64,000 nucleotides of DNA from Streptomyces iakyrus (GTDB lineage: Bacteria; Actinomycetota; Actinomycetes; Streptomycetales; Streptomycetaceae): positions 1 through 64,000 of the forward strand of contig NZ_JNXI01000005.1 in the NCBI RefSeq assembly GCF_000717055.1, read 5' to 3'. The position numbers were made by a program, and so were the translations under genes. Below are positions 35,777 through 44,974 of this stretch, in pieces. The notes beneath the pieces were generated by a model that saw nothing but the letters and a program-made list of their open reading frames with translations, was not told where the DNA came from and did not search any database. Every line of letters begins with the position of its first letter. Within the stretch, counting starts at the first letter, position 1.

Positions 35777-37090
35777 TCAGGAGGAGGCGAAGATCGTCTT
35801 CTTCTGGCGTTCGATCGACGAGAGGATGCTGTCGACGTTCTTCGGGTTGCGGATGAAGTTCTGCAGCGCGGGCTGCATCACCGTGGACGTGAAGTCCGGG
35901 CGGGAGTCGCGGTCCATGAACTGGGTGAGGCTCTTCGCGCCGGAGATCATCTCGTAGGACTTCTTCTGCAGCGCGGTGTAGGAGGAGGTGTCGGCCTTGG
36001 TGGAGGCGGCCACCACGCTGGAGTCGGCCTTGAGGTAGATCTGCTCGGCCTCGGGGGTGCCGAGGTACTCCAGGAGCTTGACGGCGCCGTCGCGGTTCTT
36101 CGGGGCCTTGGAGAGCATGAAGCCGTCGGTCGGCGCCTCGACGGTGTCCTGCCCGAACTGCGGGTCGATCTCCGGGAAGGCGAAGAAGTCGAGGTCGTCC
36201 AGGTCGGCCTTGTTCGTGAACTGCTGCCCGACGAAGGTGCCCAGGAGGTACATGCCGGCCTTCTTGGCCACCAGGGTCTGCGCCGCGTCCTGCCAGGTGC
36301 GGCCCACCGCGCCCTCCTGGTGGTAGGGCAGGAGCTCCGTCCAGTGGTCGAAGACCTTGCGCACCTTGGGGTCGGTCCAGGAGGCCTTGCCCGCCATCAG
36401 CTCGACGTGGAAGTCGTAGCCGTTGGTGCGGAAGTTGATCTGGTCGAAGGTGCCCATCGCGGGCCAGGCGTCCTTGTCACCGAAGGCGATCGGGACCAGC
36501 CCGTCCTTCTGCATCCGCTTGCACAGGGCGACGAAGTCGTCCCAGGTGGTGGGGACCTCGTAGCCGCGCTGCGCGAAAACGCTCTTGCGGTAGAACACCG
36601 CCCACGGGTACGTGTACAGCGGCACGAAGTAGTACTTGCCGTCCTCGCCCTTGCTGAGCTTCTGCATCGCCTCGGGGAAGTTGCCGCCGATCTTCTGCCA
36701 CACGTCGTCGATCGGCGTGGCCAGCTTCTTCGAGGCGAAGAACTGCATGCGGTAACCGGCGAACCAGGTGAACACGTCGTCCGGCGTGCCCTGCAGGTAG
36801 GAGTTGATCTGCTCCTGGAACGTGTTGTGGTCCTTGGTGTTCACGTCGACCTTGATGCCGGACTTCTTGGTGAAGGCGGCGTAGATCTCCGCGAACGCCT
36901 TCTTCGGCACGGCGTCGGACGAGTTCGAGCCGAGACTGACCGTCTTCGGGTCGGCGGCCGAGCCGCTGCCGCCGCAGGCGCTCAGCAGGGGTATGCCGGC
37001 GCCGAGCAGGGCCGCGCCGCCCACGCCGCGCAGGAGGGTGCGGCGGCTGGGAGCGGGGAGGGAGGATCCGATGGGAGAGAGGTCGTGCAT
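35777..37090 (-). CDS. sugar ABC substrate-binding lipoprotein (Tat-type signal)
   Basis: This 437-residue class I binding protein has a twin-arginine signal SRRTLLRGVGGAALLGAG and the lipobox LLSAC, with Cys at about 39. It is probably folded before export. The body has the extracellular solute-binding protein 1 fold with VDVNTKDHNTFQEQINSYLQ. The start chosen is ATG 37090, with AGGAG 6 nt upstream; an ATG 30 nt further upstream has no such site. It begins a binding protein-permease-permease operon on the minus strand. The two-component genes lie 204 bp upstream in the same direction, so joint control is plausible. Confidence 0.9.
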   Translation of the reverse strand: MHDLSPIGSSLPAPSRRTLLRGVGGAALLGAGIPLLSACGGSGSAADPKTVSLGSNSSDAVPKKAFAEIYAAFTKKSGIKVDVNTKDHNTFQEQINSYLQGTPDDVFTWFAGYRMQFFASKKLATPIDDVWQKIGGNFPEAMQKLSKGEDGKYYFVPLYTYPWAVFYRKSVFAQRGYEVPTTWDDFVALCKRMQKDGLVPIAFGDKDAWPAMGTFDQINFRTNGYDFHVELMAGKASWTDPKVRKVFDHWTELLPYHQEGAVGRTWQDAAQTLVAKKAGMYLLGTFVGQQFTNKADLDDLDFFAFPEIDPQFGQDTVEAPTDGFMLSKAPKNRDGAVKLLEYLGTPEAEQIYLKADSSVVAASTKADTSSYTALQKKSYEMISGAKSLTQFMDRDSRPDFTSTVMQPALQNFIRNPKNVDSILSSIERQKKTIFASS

Positions 37091-37294
37091 GGACGGCTCC
37101 TGAGGGCAGGGTTCGGCCACGAGGGTGTGGCGTGAAATCCAGTCGTAATCGACCAGAAATCAACTTGACCGAACACGGTGGCGCAATGACAGCCGCATGT
37201 CCGGTCATGCGTCAAGAGTCGTTCCCTTCATTTGTCGAAACGTGACCGTCCCGTGAAGGCGCTCGCCGGGAGCGCTCAGCGGGACCGGGAGCTC

Positions 37295-38692
37295 TCAGCG
37301 GGACCGCGAGCGGTGGTATACGGCCGCGAGCCGGCCGGGGCGGCGGCGCCGCGGCTGCCGGTGCCCTCCGGTCGCCGGTGCGCGGCCGTCCAGCTGGATC
37401 CAGATGCGCACCTCCGTGCCGCCGAGCACCGAGGAGCCGATCCGTACGTCCCCGCCGGTGGACTCCGCCAGCCGGCGCACGATGTCCAGGCCGAGCCCGG
37501 TCGAGCCGTCGCTGCCGGAGCCGCGGCCCCGCGCCATCGCGGCCTCGGGGTCGGGTATGCCGGGGCCCGCGTCGGAGACGAGGACGATCACCGCGTCCTC
37601 GCCGTTGTGGACGTCGACGGCGAAGGCGGTGCCCTCCGCCGTGTGCCGGAAGACGTTGCCGAGCAGCGCGTCGAGCGCGGCGGCCAGGTCGGCGCGGGCC
37701 ACGGGTATGCGCACCGGCCGGTCGGCTCCGGCCACCCGCCACTTGCGGCCCTCGTCCTCGGCGAGCGCCGACCAGAACGCCATCCGCTCCCGGACCACCT
37801 CGGCCGCGTCGCATCCGGCGCCCGGACCGGCCGCGGCCGTCTGCGGCTTGGCCTCCCGGGCCGTACGGATGATGGTGTCGACCTCCCGCTCCAGCTGCTC
37901 CACCGCGGTGCGGGTCTGGTCGGCGGCCGGTCCCTCGCCGAGCGAGGCGGTGTTGAGCCGCAGCACGGTGAGGGGCGTGCGCAGCCGGTGGGACAGATCC
38001 GCCGCCAGCTCCCGCTCGTTCGCCAGGAGCTGGACGACCTGGTCGGCCATGGAGTTGAACGCGACCGCCGCGAGCCGCAGTTCGGTCGGGCCCTCCTCGG
38101 GGACGCGGGCCCCGAGCCGCCCCTCCCCCAGGTCGTGCGCCCCCTCGACCAGGCGCTGCGCCGGCCGGACCATGCGGACGCCCAGCCGGTCGGCGACCGC
38201 GACCGAGCCGAGGATCAGCGCCACCCCGACCGCGGCGAGCACCGCCCAGGCCGTGCCCACGCCGTTGGTGACCTCGGACTCCGGCACGTACACCTCGACG
38301 ACCGCGATCTTGCCGGTGCTGAGGGCGACCGGCTGGAGCAGCGTCGAGCCGCCCGTGACACCGGTGGTGGAGGCGCGGCCGAGCTTCCGCACGGCCGCGA
38401 TGTCGGCTTCGGCGGCGCGCCGGCGCCCCAGTTCGAGGGCCTCCTGGCCATCGCCCGCCGGGAGGTGCACGGCCATCCCGGCGTCGGAACCGGCGGAGGC
38501 GACGACCCGCTCCAGCTGGTCGCGGTCGGTGGTGATGGACAGGGCGGGGGCGACGGCCGCGGCCTCCCGCTCGGCGTTGGAGAAGGCGCGGTCGCGGGCC
38601 AGCTCGCGGATGACGAGTCCGAGCGGCACCGCGAAGGCGACCACGACCATGGTGGTCACCGCCAGCGACACCTTGACCAGGGCCCACCTCAT
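37295..38692 (-). CDS. sensor histidine kinase (OmpR/EnvZ class)
   Basis: This 465-residue membrane kinase has TM1 at about 8-28, an extracytoplasmic sensor of about 115 residues, TM2 at about 147-166 and a HAMP linker (RPAQRLVEGAHDLGEGRLGA). HisKA follows with the phospho-accepting His at about 235 in LAADLSHRLRTPLTVLRL. The HATPase has the G1/G2 motifs SDAGPGIPD and GSTGLGLDIVRRLAESTGG. The start is ATG 38692, overlapping the regulator stop by ATGA. The kinase and regulator are a pair; the signal is unknown. The sugar importer genes follow in the same direction after 204 bp. Confidence 0.92.
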   Translation of the reverse strand: MRWALVKVSLAVTTMVVVAFAVPLGLVIRELARDRAFSNAEREAAAVAPALSITTDRDQLERVVASAGSDAGMAVHLPAGDGQEALELGRRRAAEADIAAVRKLGRASTTGVTGGSTLLQPVALSTGKIAVVEVYVPESEVTNGVGTAWAVLAAVGVALILGSVAVADRLGVRMVRPAQRLVEGAHDLGEGRLGARVPEEGPTELRLAAVAFNSMADQVVQLLANERELAADLSHRLRTPLTVLRLNTASLGEGPAADQTRTAVEQLEREVDTIIRTAREAKPQTAAAGPGAGCDAAEVVRERMAFWSALAEDEGRKWRVAGADRPVRIPVARADLAAALDALLGNVFRHTAEGTAFAVDVHNGEDAVIVLVSDAGPGIPDPEAAMARGRGSGSDGSTGLGLDIVRRLAESTGGDVRIGSSVLGGTEVRIWIQLDGRAPATGGHRQPRRRRPGRLAAVYHRSRSR

Positions 38693-39393
38693 CGGGGAGC
38701 ACCCGCCCCCGGTGGTTCGAGCTTCACACCGACGCCCCGGAGGGTGTGCAGATAGCGCGGGCTTGCCGCCGTCTCGCCCAGTTTCCTGCGCAGCCAGGAC
38801 AGATGGACGTCGATGGTCTGGTCGTCGCCGTAGGACTGCTGCCACACCTCGGCCAGCAGCTCCTTGCGCGGGACGACGACGCCGGGCCTGCGCGCCAGGA
38901 AGGCGAGCAGGTCGAACTCACGGCGGGTGAGGTCGAGTCGGGCGCCGTCCAGCTCGGCCTGACGGCGCAGCGGGTCGACGGTCAGGCCGCCGACCCGGAT
39001 CACGGGGGACGGCTCCCCTTCGGCGGCGCCGGAGCGGGCGCGGCGCAGCACGGCCGCCATGCGGGCCGAGAGGTGCTCGACCGAGAAGGGCTTGGTCAGG
39101 TAGTCGTCCGCCCCGGCGTTCAGCAGCCGGACGATCTCCGTCTCGTCGTCCCGGGCTGTGGCGACGATCACCGGCACGTCGGTGATCCCGCGCAGCATCT
39201 TCAGGGCCTCGGACCCGTCGAGATCGGGCAGTCCGAGGTCCAGGATTACCACGTCGAAACGGAGATGGGCGACCTCGCGCAGCGCCTCCAGTGCCGTCCC
39301 GACGCTGCGCACGGTGTGCGAGGCGTCGGTCAGGTGCCGGATCAGCGCCGAGCGTACGAACTGGTCGTCCTCGACCACGAGCACACTTGCCAT
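38689..39393 (-). CDS. OmpR-family response regulator
   Basis: This 234-residue regulator has a receiver domain MASVLVVEDDQFVRSALI with acidic-pocket Asp9/Asp10, phospho-acceptor Asp52 in VVILDLGLPDLDG and the Lys in DDYLTKPFS. The C-terminal winged helix contains LTRREFDLLAFLARRPGVVV and the DVHLSWLRRKLGE recognition region. ATG 39393 gives the canonical start; longer frames upstream are non-coding. It is the first gene of the two-component operon, and its stop overlaps the kinase start. Targets may include the neighbouring importer. Confidence 0.93.
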   Translation of the reverse strand: MASVLVVEDDQFVRSALIRHLTDASHTVRSVGTALEALREVAHLRFDVVILDLGLPDLDGSEALKMLRGITDVPVIVATARDDETEIVRLLNAGADDYLTKPFSVEHLSARMAAVLRRARSGAAEGEPSPVIRVGGLTVDPLRRQAELDGARLDLTRREFDLLAFLARRPGVVVPRKELLAEVWQQSYGDDQTIDVHLSWLRRKLGETAASPRYLHTLRGVGVKLEPPGAGAPR

Positions 39394-39533
39394 GCGCCGC
39401 ACCGTACGCCATCTCGAACAGCCGGGTGCGGGCCTGTGGACAACTCCCCGGCTGGGGACAACGGACCACCGCACGGCCCCTTTTGCAGACATTGCGAGGG
39501 GCAGGTGTGGTGCGTGAGGCAGTATGGCCCGCG

Positions 39534-40046
39534 ATGCGCAGAGGACTCGTACACGGACTGGCATGGCTGCTCGCCACGGGCGCGGCGGTCACGCTGTCGT
39601 GGTGGGGCGTCCACACGGTGATGGCGGGGACGGCCTACGATCCGCCGCGCGCGCTGCCCGTCAAGGCCGCCGACGCCGCCACGCGGGAGCCGAAGGCGCC
39701 GGCCACGCCGCCGGAGCGGACGCCTCCGCCGAAGCGGCGGCAGCCGAGCACGCCCCCCGCGTCCACGGCCGGGAGCCCGAGCCCCGCTCCCACGCCCTCG
39801 GCCCGCACCGCCCCGGCCGACTCGGGCCGGGTGAAGAGCTACGACACCGACGGCGGCCGGGCGGTCTTCGATCTCGGCAAGACCTCCGCCTCGCTCGTCT
39901 CGGCGACGCCGGGGGCGGGCTGGTCGATGCAGGTGTGGAAGACGGAGTCGTGGATCCGCGTGGAGTTCTCCTCGGGCGCGGACCGGGTGTCGGTGTTCTG
40001 CACGTGGCACGACGGGCCGCCGCGGGTGGAGATCGGGACCTACTGA
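39534..40046 (+). CDS. membrane-anchored protein with Pro-rich linker
   Basis: This protein of about 170 residues has one N-terminal hydrophobic segment (LAWLLATGAAVTLSWWGVHT), a long Pro/Ala/Thr-rich linker of about 75 residues and a compact C-terminal domain of about 65 residues (GGRAVFDLGKTSASLVSATP and so on) with a single Cys near the end. The domain probably sits outside the membrane. No known motif was recognised. ATG 39534 was used; GTG codons at 39507 and 39510 have a better ribosome site (AGGGG at 39497-39501) and are equally possible. The gene is divergent from the response regulator and convergent with the next gene. Confidence 0.7.
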   Translation: MRRGLVHGLAWLLATGAAVTLSWWGVHTVMAGTAYDPPRALPVKAADAATREPKAPATPPERTPPPKRRQPSTPPASTAGSPSPAPTPSARTAPADSGRVKSYDTDGGRAVFDLGKTSASLVSATPGAGWSMQVWKTESWIRVEFSSGADRVSVFCTWHDGPPRVEIGTY

Positions 40047-40095
40047 GTGCCGCGGGCGGCTATCGGCGCCCCTTTGGGGCGAGCGCCGTGGCCGG

Positions 40096-40965
40096 TCATC
40101 TGAAGACCGACGCCGGTGGGGCCGGCGACGCCACCGCCGCGATGTCCGTGACCGGTGCGGCCCCGCCGGTGAAGTCCGTGAGCGTCCTGCCGTGCTCGAC
40201 CCGGGCGGGATGCGGGTCGGAGGCGGCGAGGCGGGTCAGTTCGGCTGTCGGCAGCGGGTGGTCGGAGGCGACCAGGACGGCGTTCCCGAAGCGCTTGCCG
40301 CGCAGCACCGCCGGGTCCGCGACCAGCGCGAGCCGCTCGAAACGGGCGGCGGCGGTGGCGATCTGGCCGCGCAGGTGCGCGAGCGGCGGTCCGTCGGCGA
40401 GGTTGGCGGCGTAGACACCGCCGGGCTTGAGTGCCCTGCGCACGTCGTCCAGGAATTCGGTCGAGGTGAGGTGGGCCGGTGTCCGGGCCCCGCTGAACAC
40501 GTCGGTGATGACGAGGTCGGCCCAGCCGTCCGGCACCTTGGCGAGGCCCTCGCGGGCGTCGGTGGAGCGCACCCGTATGCGTGCGTTCGGATCCAGCGGC
40601 AGCTCGCGGCGGACCAGTTGGACGAGGGGGCCGTCCCGTTCGACGACCTGCTGGGTGGAGCGGGGCCGGGTGGCGGCCACGTAGCGGGCGAGGGTGAGGG
40701 CGCCGCCGCCGAGGTGCACGGCGTGCACGGGCCGGCCGGGCGGGGCGACGAGGTCGATCACGTGCCCGAGGCGGCGCTGGTACTCGAAGGACAGGTACGC
40801 CGGGTCGTCCAGGTCGACGTGCGACTGCGGGGCTCCGTCGATCACCAGGCTCCAGGCCCTGGGCCGCTCGCGGTCGGGGATCAGCTCGGCGAGCCCGCCG
40901 TCGACGCTCTCGACGACGGCCTCCGCACCGGCCTGTCTGCGCCGGCCGCCCTTGGACTTTCCCAT
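40096..40965 (-). CDS. spermidine-synthase-fold (SAM-dependent) protein
   Basis: This 289-residue soluble protein has a Rossmann methyltransferase/aminopropyltransferase core: VHAVHLGGGALTLARYVAAT is motif I, VVERDGPLVQLVRREL is the acidic loop and DLVITDVFSGARTP is the family catalytic region. The layout resembles the spermidine synthase family found widely in actinobacteria, but the N-terminal tetramer domain is short. True aminopropyl transfer is not shown; a methyltransferase role is possible. It begins with a basic stretch (GKSKGGRRRQ). It stands alone. Confidence 0.8.
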   Translation of the reverse strand: MGKSKGGRRRQAGAEAVVESVDGGLAELIPDRERPRAWSLVIDGAPQSHVDLDDPAYLSFEYQRRLGHVIDLVAPPGRPVHAVHLGGGALTLARYVAATRPRSTQQVVERDGPLVQLVRRELPLDPNARIRVRSTDAREGLAKVPDGWADLVITDVFSGARTPAHLTSTEFLDDVRRALKPGGVYAANLADGPPLAHLRGQIATAAARFERLALVADPAVLRGKRFGNAVLVASDHPLPTAELTRLAASDPHPARVEHGRTLTDFTGGAAPVTDIAAVASPAPPASVFR

Positions 40966-41031
40966 GGGGTCATTATCGGGGTGGCCTGTTAAGCGAGGTG
41001 TACGCTCCCGCGGCCCGGCGTCCGGGGCGCC

Positions 41032-41427
41032 TCAGCGGCAGCTGTCGGCCGCCTTGATCATCCGGGCGGCCTCCCCCAGGGCCTCGCGCAGCACCGCGGG
41101 ATCGGTCGCGAGGTCGGCCTCGCCGGGCGGCAGCAGCCAGTCCGAACCCGCCCCGGGGGGTTCGGGTGCCAGGGGCAGTCCGCGGCCGTCGGTCTCCGTG
41201 CAGGTGCTCCCCGGCACGTCCCACGCGGCGGCCGTCCCCGGCGGCACCAGGAAACCGAGGGTGCCGCCGCCGCCGTCGTGCAGCACGGGTCCCACCGCGT
41301 CCCCTGGTCCGCGCCGCAGGATGTCGACCGCCTCCAGCCCCTGCCGCGCCGGCACCGTCACCACATCGCAGCCGGCCGCCGGTCTGCCCGGCGGCGTACG
41401 AGGATCGTTGATCCGGCTGGTCTCCAT
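41032..41427 (-). CDS. small conserved protein, possible primase/polymerase-like N-domain
   Basis: This soluble protein of about 131 residues starts at ATG 41427, with GGAGG 5 nt upstream. Segments GCDVVTVPARQGLEAVDIL, VGPVLHDGGGGTLGFLVPPG and a C-terminal WLLPPGEADLATDPAVLREA resemble, by eye, the shortened domains related to the N-terminal part of actinobacterial bifunctional primase/polymerases. No metal-binding catalytic motif is visible, so an enzyme activity is doubtful. It is divergent from an NsdA-like regulator across about 297 bp. The assignment is tentative; the protein itself looks real from start site and codon use. Confidence 0.6.
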   Translation of the reverse strand: METSRINDPRTPPGRPAAGCDVVTVPARQGLEAVDILRRGPGDAVGPVLHDGGGGTLGFLVPPGTAAAWDVPGSTCTETDGRGLPLAPEPPGAGSDWLLPPGEADLATDPAVLREALGEAARMIKAADSCR

Positions 41428-41724
41428 CCGGCCTCCACCACGAAAAGCCCTGCTTGGACGAGCGGTCGGGAGTCGGGGGCCTCCCGGTCCGCAGAGTTCA
41501 ACGCGGCAGACCGTCAAGGGCTACGGCGGAAGTTGGCCGCAAAGGATGGCACTTCATGGCAGATCACGGATGAGATATCCGGTTTGTAGCCAAACCCAGC
41601 GTGGTGGCTCCATCACAGCAGGTACGTTCTTGCTCGCCGGACACGGGGTAGACGTTGCAGGCGTACCGCAACAAGTCGACCTGTTTCCGGCATGGTTCGA
41701 CGGTTCGCACGGGAGGACCCGGCC

Positions 41725-43176
41725 ATGGCGTCGTCATCGTTGACCTCGTCTCAACCCCACCGGCCGCCACGGCCGAACCTCGTCTTCCGGCGACTGCGCG
41801 GACAGCGCTCACCGGCCGAGTTCGCCGCGGCGATCCGCCGGGCCGGGCTCGAGATCGGCGAGCAGGTCAGCTGTGACGCGCGGTACATCGGCCGGGTCGA
41901 GGCGGGCGAGATCCGCTGCCCCAACTACGCGTACGAACGGGTGTTCCTGCACATGTTCCCAGGCCGCACGCTCACAGACCTGGGGTTCGCGCCCCGCTCG
42001 TCGGTACGCGGACGCCGGGCGCGCGAAACCGATGGCGCGCCCCTGACGCGCACCGCGAACCCGGCGAACGCCACGAGTGAGACCAGCGGGGCGGGCGAGC
42101 CGTATGAAACGCAGAACCCGTACGACCCGCACCACCCGCACGACACCTACGAGGAGAGCGACGTGCTACGTCGCGCGTTCATGACCGGCGGAGGCGCCAC
42201 GGTGGCCGCCGCCTCACTGGGGCCTGTCGGCCTCGCCCTCGACGCCGCGGCGGCGCAGCGCCCCGTGCACCGCGCCGGGGCGAGCGACGCGGGCGCCCTG
42301 GAAGAAGCCGTCCGACGGATCCGGCTGCTGGACGACCGGCACGGGGCCGACGGCCTCTACCGGCGCGCCGCCGCCCCGCTGCGCGCGGCCTACGCCCTGC
42401 TGGACGCCGGCACGACCCGGCAGACGACGGCGGACCGGCTCTACTCGGGCGCCGGTGAACTGGCCATCTCGGTGGGCTGGCTGGCCCATGACTCGGGGCG
42501 CTTCGACGACGCCCGCTCGCACTACGCGGAGGCCCTCGCGACCGCCCGGATGACCGGTGACGCGGGCCTGGAGGCGCACGCCTTCTGCAACACGGCGTTC
42601 CTGGCGCGCGACGCGGGCCGGCCGCGCGAGGCGGTCCGGGCGGCCCAGGCCGCGCAGCGCGTCGCCCGGCCGGTGGGCTCGGCCCGGCTGATGTCGCTGC
42701 TCGCGCTGCGCGAGGCGGGCGGCTGGGCGGGGCTCGCCGACCGCGTCGGCTGCGAACAGGCACTGGTCCGGGCGCAGGCCTTCTTCGACCGGGGCCCCTC
42801 GGACGCCGACCCGGAGTGGATGAGCTTCTACGGGGAGGCCGAACTGGAGGGCCTTGAGGCGCAGTGCTGGTCCACGCTCGGCGACTGGCCCCGGGCGGCG
42901 CGGCACGCGCGCCGGGCCGCCGGGCTGCAGGATCCGCACTTCACCCGGAACATCGCCCTCTACACGGCGGAGCTGGCGGACGACCTCGCGCGCGGGGGCC
43001 GGCCGGACGAGGCCGCGGTGGCGGGGATGCGGGTGCTGGACCTGCTGGAAGAGGTCCAGTCGTCCCGGGTGCAGACGATGCTGGCGGCGACGGCGCGCGT
43101 GCTGCTGCCGCACCGCAGGGCCTCCGGGGTGTCGGCGTTCCTGGAGAGGCACGCCTCGTCCCCGCGCACGACCTGA
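41725..43176 (+). CDS. NsdA-like HTH/TPR regulator
   Basis: This 483-residue protein has an N-terminal HTH-like region (FRRLRGQRSPAEFAAAIRRA to ARYIGRVEAGEI) and a low-complexity linker. It then has a characteristic RRAFMTGGGATVAAASLGPV segment resembling a Tat signal although it is internal. The C half is alpha-helical TPR-like, with repeats such as SHYAEALATARMTGDAGLEA. The same layout is seen in NsdA and relatives, which repress differentiation or antibiotic production in S. coelicolor; the orthology is not proven. ATG 41725 has GGGAGGA 7 nt upstream. It is divergent from the 131-residue protein and convergent with the phosphatase, 16 bp apart. Confidence 0.8.
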   Translation: MASSSLTSSQPHRPPRPNLVFRRLRGQRSPAEFAAAIRRAGLEIGEQVSCDARYIGRVEAGEIRCPNYAYERVFLHMFPGRTLTDLGFAPRSSVRGRRARETDGAPLTRTANPANATSETSGAGEPYETQNPYDPHHPHDTYEESDVLRRAFMTGGGATVAAASLGPVGLALDAAAAQRPVHRAGASDAGALEEAVRRIRLLDDRHGADGLYRRAAAPLRAAYALLDAGTTRQTTADRLYSGAGELAISVGWLAHDSGRFDDARSHYAEALATARMTGDAGLEAHAFCNTAFLARDAGRPREAVRAAQAAQRVARPVGSARLMSLLALREAGGWAGLADRVGCEQALVRAQAFFDRGPSDADPEWMSFYGEAELEGLEAQCWSTLGDWPRAARHARRAAGLQDPHFTRNIALYTAELADDLARGGRPDEAAVAGMRVLDLLEEVQSSRVQTMLAATARVLLPHRRASGVSAFLERHASSPRTT

Positions 43177-43192
43177 GGGGCTGTTGCGAACG

Positions 43193-43816
43193 TCACGCCT
43201 GCCGCGCGACGCCCGGCACGTCCTGGGCGAGGTGCCCCAGGTCGTTCCAGCTCTCTATCGCCGGCTCTCCGTAGGCCCAGCCCAGCACCGACAGCGATGT
43301 GGGATTCAGCCGGATCCGGGCGGCGAAGTCGATCGGGAGGCCCAGCCACCGCGCCCCGATGGAGCGCAGGATGTGCCCGTGGGCGAAGACCAGGACGTCG
43401 CGGTCCTCGGAGCGGGCCCAGGAGACCACTTCGTCGGCCCGGGCCGTGACCTCGGCCAGCGACTCACCGCCCGGCACACCGTCGCGCCAGATCAGCCAGC
43501 CGGGCCGGACGGCCTGGATGTCCGCGGGGGTCATGCCCTCGTACGCCCCGTAGTCCCACTCCAGCAACGCGTCCCAGGTGCGCGCGCGGTCGCCGAAGCC
43601 GGCCAGTTCGCAGGTCTCACGCGCGCGTGCCAGCGGGCTGGTGCGGATCTCGACGCCGGCCAGACCGTCGTACGGCGCCCGGTGCAGGCGCTCGCCCAGT
43701 CTCTCCGCGCCGCGCCGGCCCTCCTCCAGGAGTGGCACGTCCGTCCTGCCCGTGTGCTTGCCGGACAGGGACCACTCGGTCTGTCCGTGGCGGGCCAGCA
43801 GGATGCGCGCGGGCAT
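43193..43816 (-). CDS. histidine phosphatase (phosphoglycerate-mutase-like)
   Basis: This 207-residue branch-1 histidine phosphatase begins [20 protein letters not shown] with the RHG motif holding the phospho-His. It then has [16 protein letters not shown] with the second Arg and the C-terminal [20 protein letters not shown] with the second His. The second Glu is in [11 protein letters not shown]. The start ATG 43816 gives the canonical N-terminus, with GAAAGG 7 nt upstream. Family members act on small phospho-metabolites; the substrate is open. Cofactor-dependent mutase is less likely given the short length. Confidence 0.9.
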   Translation of the reverse strand: MPARILLARHGQTEWSLSGKHTGRTDVPLLEEGRRGAERLGERLHRAPYDGLAGVEIRTSPLARARETCELAGFGDRARTWDALLEWDYGAYEGMTPADIQAVRPGWLIWRDGVPGGESLAEVTARADEVVSWARSEDRDVLVFAHGHILRSIGARWLGLPIDFAARIRLNPTSLSVLGWAYGEPAIESWNDLGHLAQDVPGVARQA

Positions 43817-44017
43817 GGGGCACCTTTCCGGAAGAACAACGCGAGGAGAACGGCGTAAGGGGAACTCCTCCATCATCGCGCACGCCCCCCGCGGGCAACC
43901 CGGGGGGCGATCTCTGCGTCTTTGAGGGCCGAAGGCGCCCCCCGGGGCGCGGGTCCACACCGTAAAGTGGCACGGCCGACCGGGCTACGCGTGATGACGA
44001 AGGGGGAGGACGATCGG

Positions 44018-44974
44018 ATGCAGCACACCGAGACACCGGGCACCGAGGCGGCGGCCCCCGCGCCCAGGCTGCGCTGGTGGACCGAGCTGCCGCTGATCCT
44101 TCTGGTGTACGGGTTCTACTCGGCCGGCCGGCTCCTCGCCCGCGGCGACGTCTCCGGCGCCGTCGACCACGGTCTGACGATCCTGCGCTTCGAGAAGGCG
44201 CTGTACCTCAATTTCGAGCACCCGCTCAACCGCCTCTTCACGCGCGAGGCGTGGATAGGCATACCCGCCGACTTCTGGTACGCGTCACTGCACTACCTGG
44301 TCACACCGGTGGTCCTGGTGTGGCTCTTCCGCTCCCGGGCCGTGCGCTACCGCGCCGCGCGCACCTGGCTCATGACGTCCACCCTCATCGGCCTGGTCGG
44401 CTTCACCCTGCTGCCGACCTGCCCGCCCCGGCTCCTCGACGCGAGCCACGGCTTCGTGGACACGATGGCGCAGTACAGCTCGTACGGCTGGTGGGGCGGC
44501 GCCGCGAGCGCGCCGCGCGGCATGGGGGACATGACCAACCAGTACGCGGCCATGCCGAGTCTGCACGTGGGCTGGGCCCTGTGGTGCGGGGTGATGCTGT
44601 GGCGCTTCGGCGGTACGCGCGCGGCGAAGGCGGCCGGTGTCGCCTACCCGCTGATCACGACGATCGTGGTCATGGGCACCGCCAACCACTACTTCCTCGA
44701 CGCGGTCGCGGGCGCGGCCGTCATGGGCGTCGGACTGCTGCTGGCCCCCGCCGTGATGCGCACCTCGGACCGGGTCAAGGCACGGTTCGTGCCGCGTGTC
44801 GCACCGGTCGCGGCGGACTCTTCCGCCGCAGGTTCCTCGATTGTCAGTGCCGGATGCCAGACTTCCGCGGGTGAGCGAATTCCACGGCAGCGCGAGTCGC
44901 GGTTCGAAGACGGAGCCGAGCCGGGTGCCTCTCCCAAGGACGCGGGGGACGGCGCTCCGGCAGCAGCTCGCTGA
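44018..44974 (+). CDS. PAP2-superfamily membrane phosphatase/transferase
   Basis: This 318-residue integral membrane protein has about six hydrophobic segments. The PAP2 active-site motifs read AAMPSLHVGW (His about 183) and GTANHYFLDAVAG (His about 224, Asp about 228). The PSLH...H-x3-D layout and the length fit the PAP2_3/inositol-phosphotransferase-like group, which acts on lipid phosphates at the membrane. The start is ATG 44018, 7 nt after GGGGGAGGA; an ATG 24 nt upstream lies before that site. The C-terminal tail is not conserved-looking and overlaps the start of the next gene by 50-104 nt. Confidence 0.85.
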   Translation: MQHTETPGTEAAAPAPRLRWWTELPLILLVYGFYSAGRLLARGDVSGAVDHGLTILRFEKALYLNFEHPLNRLFTREAWIGIPADFWYASLHYLVTPVVLVWLFRSRAVRYRAARTWLMTSTLIGLVGFTLLPTCPPRLLDASHGFVDTMAQYSSYGWWGGAASAPRGMGDMTNQYAAMPSLHVGWALWCGVMLWRFGGTRAAKAAGVAYPLITTIVVMGTANHYFLDAVAGAAVMGVGLLLAPAVMRTSDRVKARFVPRVAPVAADSSAAGSSIVSAGCQTSAGERIPRQRESRFEDGAEPGASPKDAGDGAPAAAR

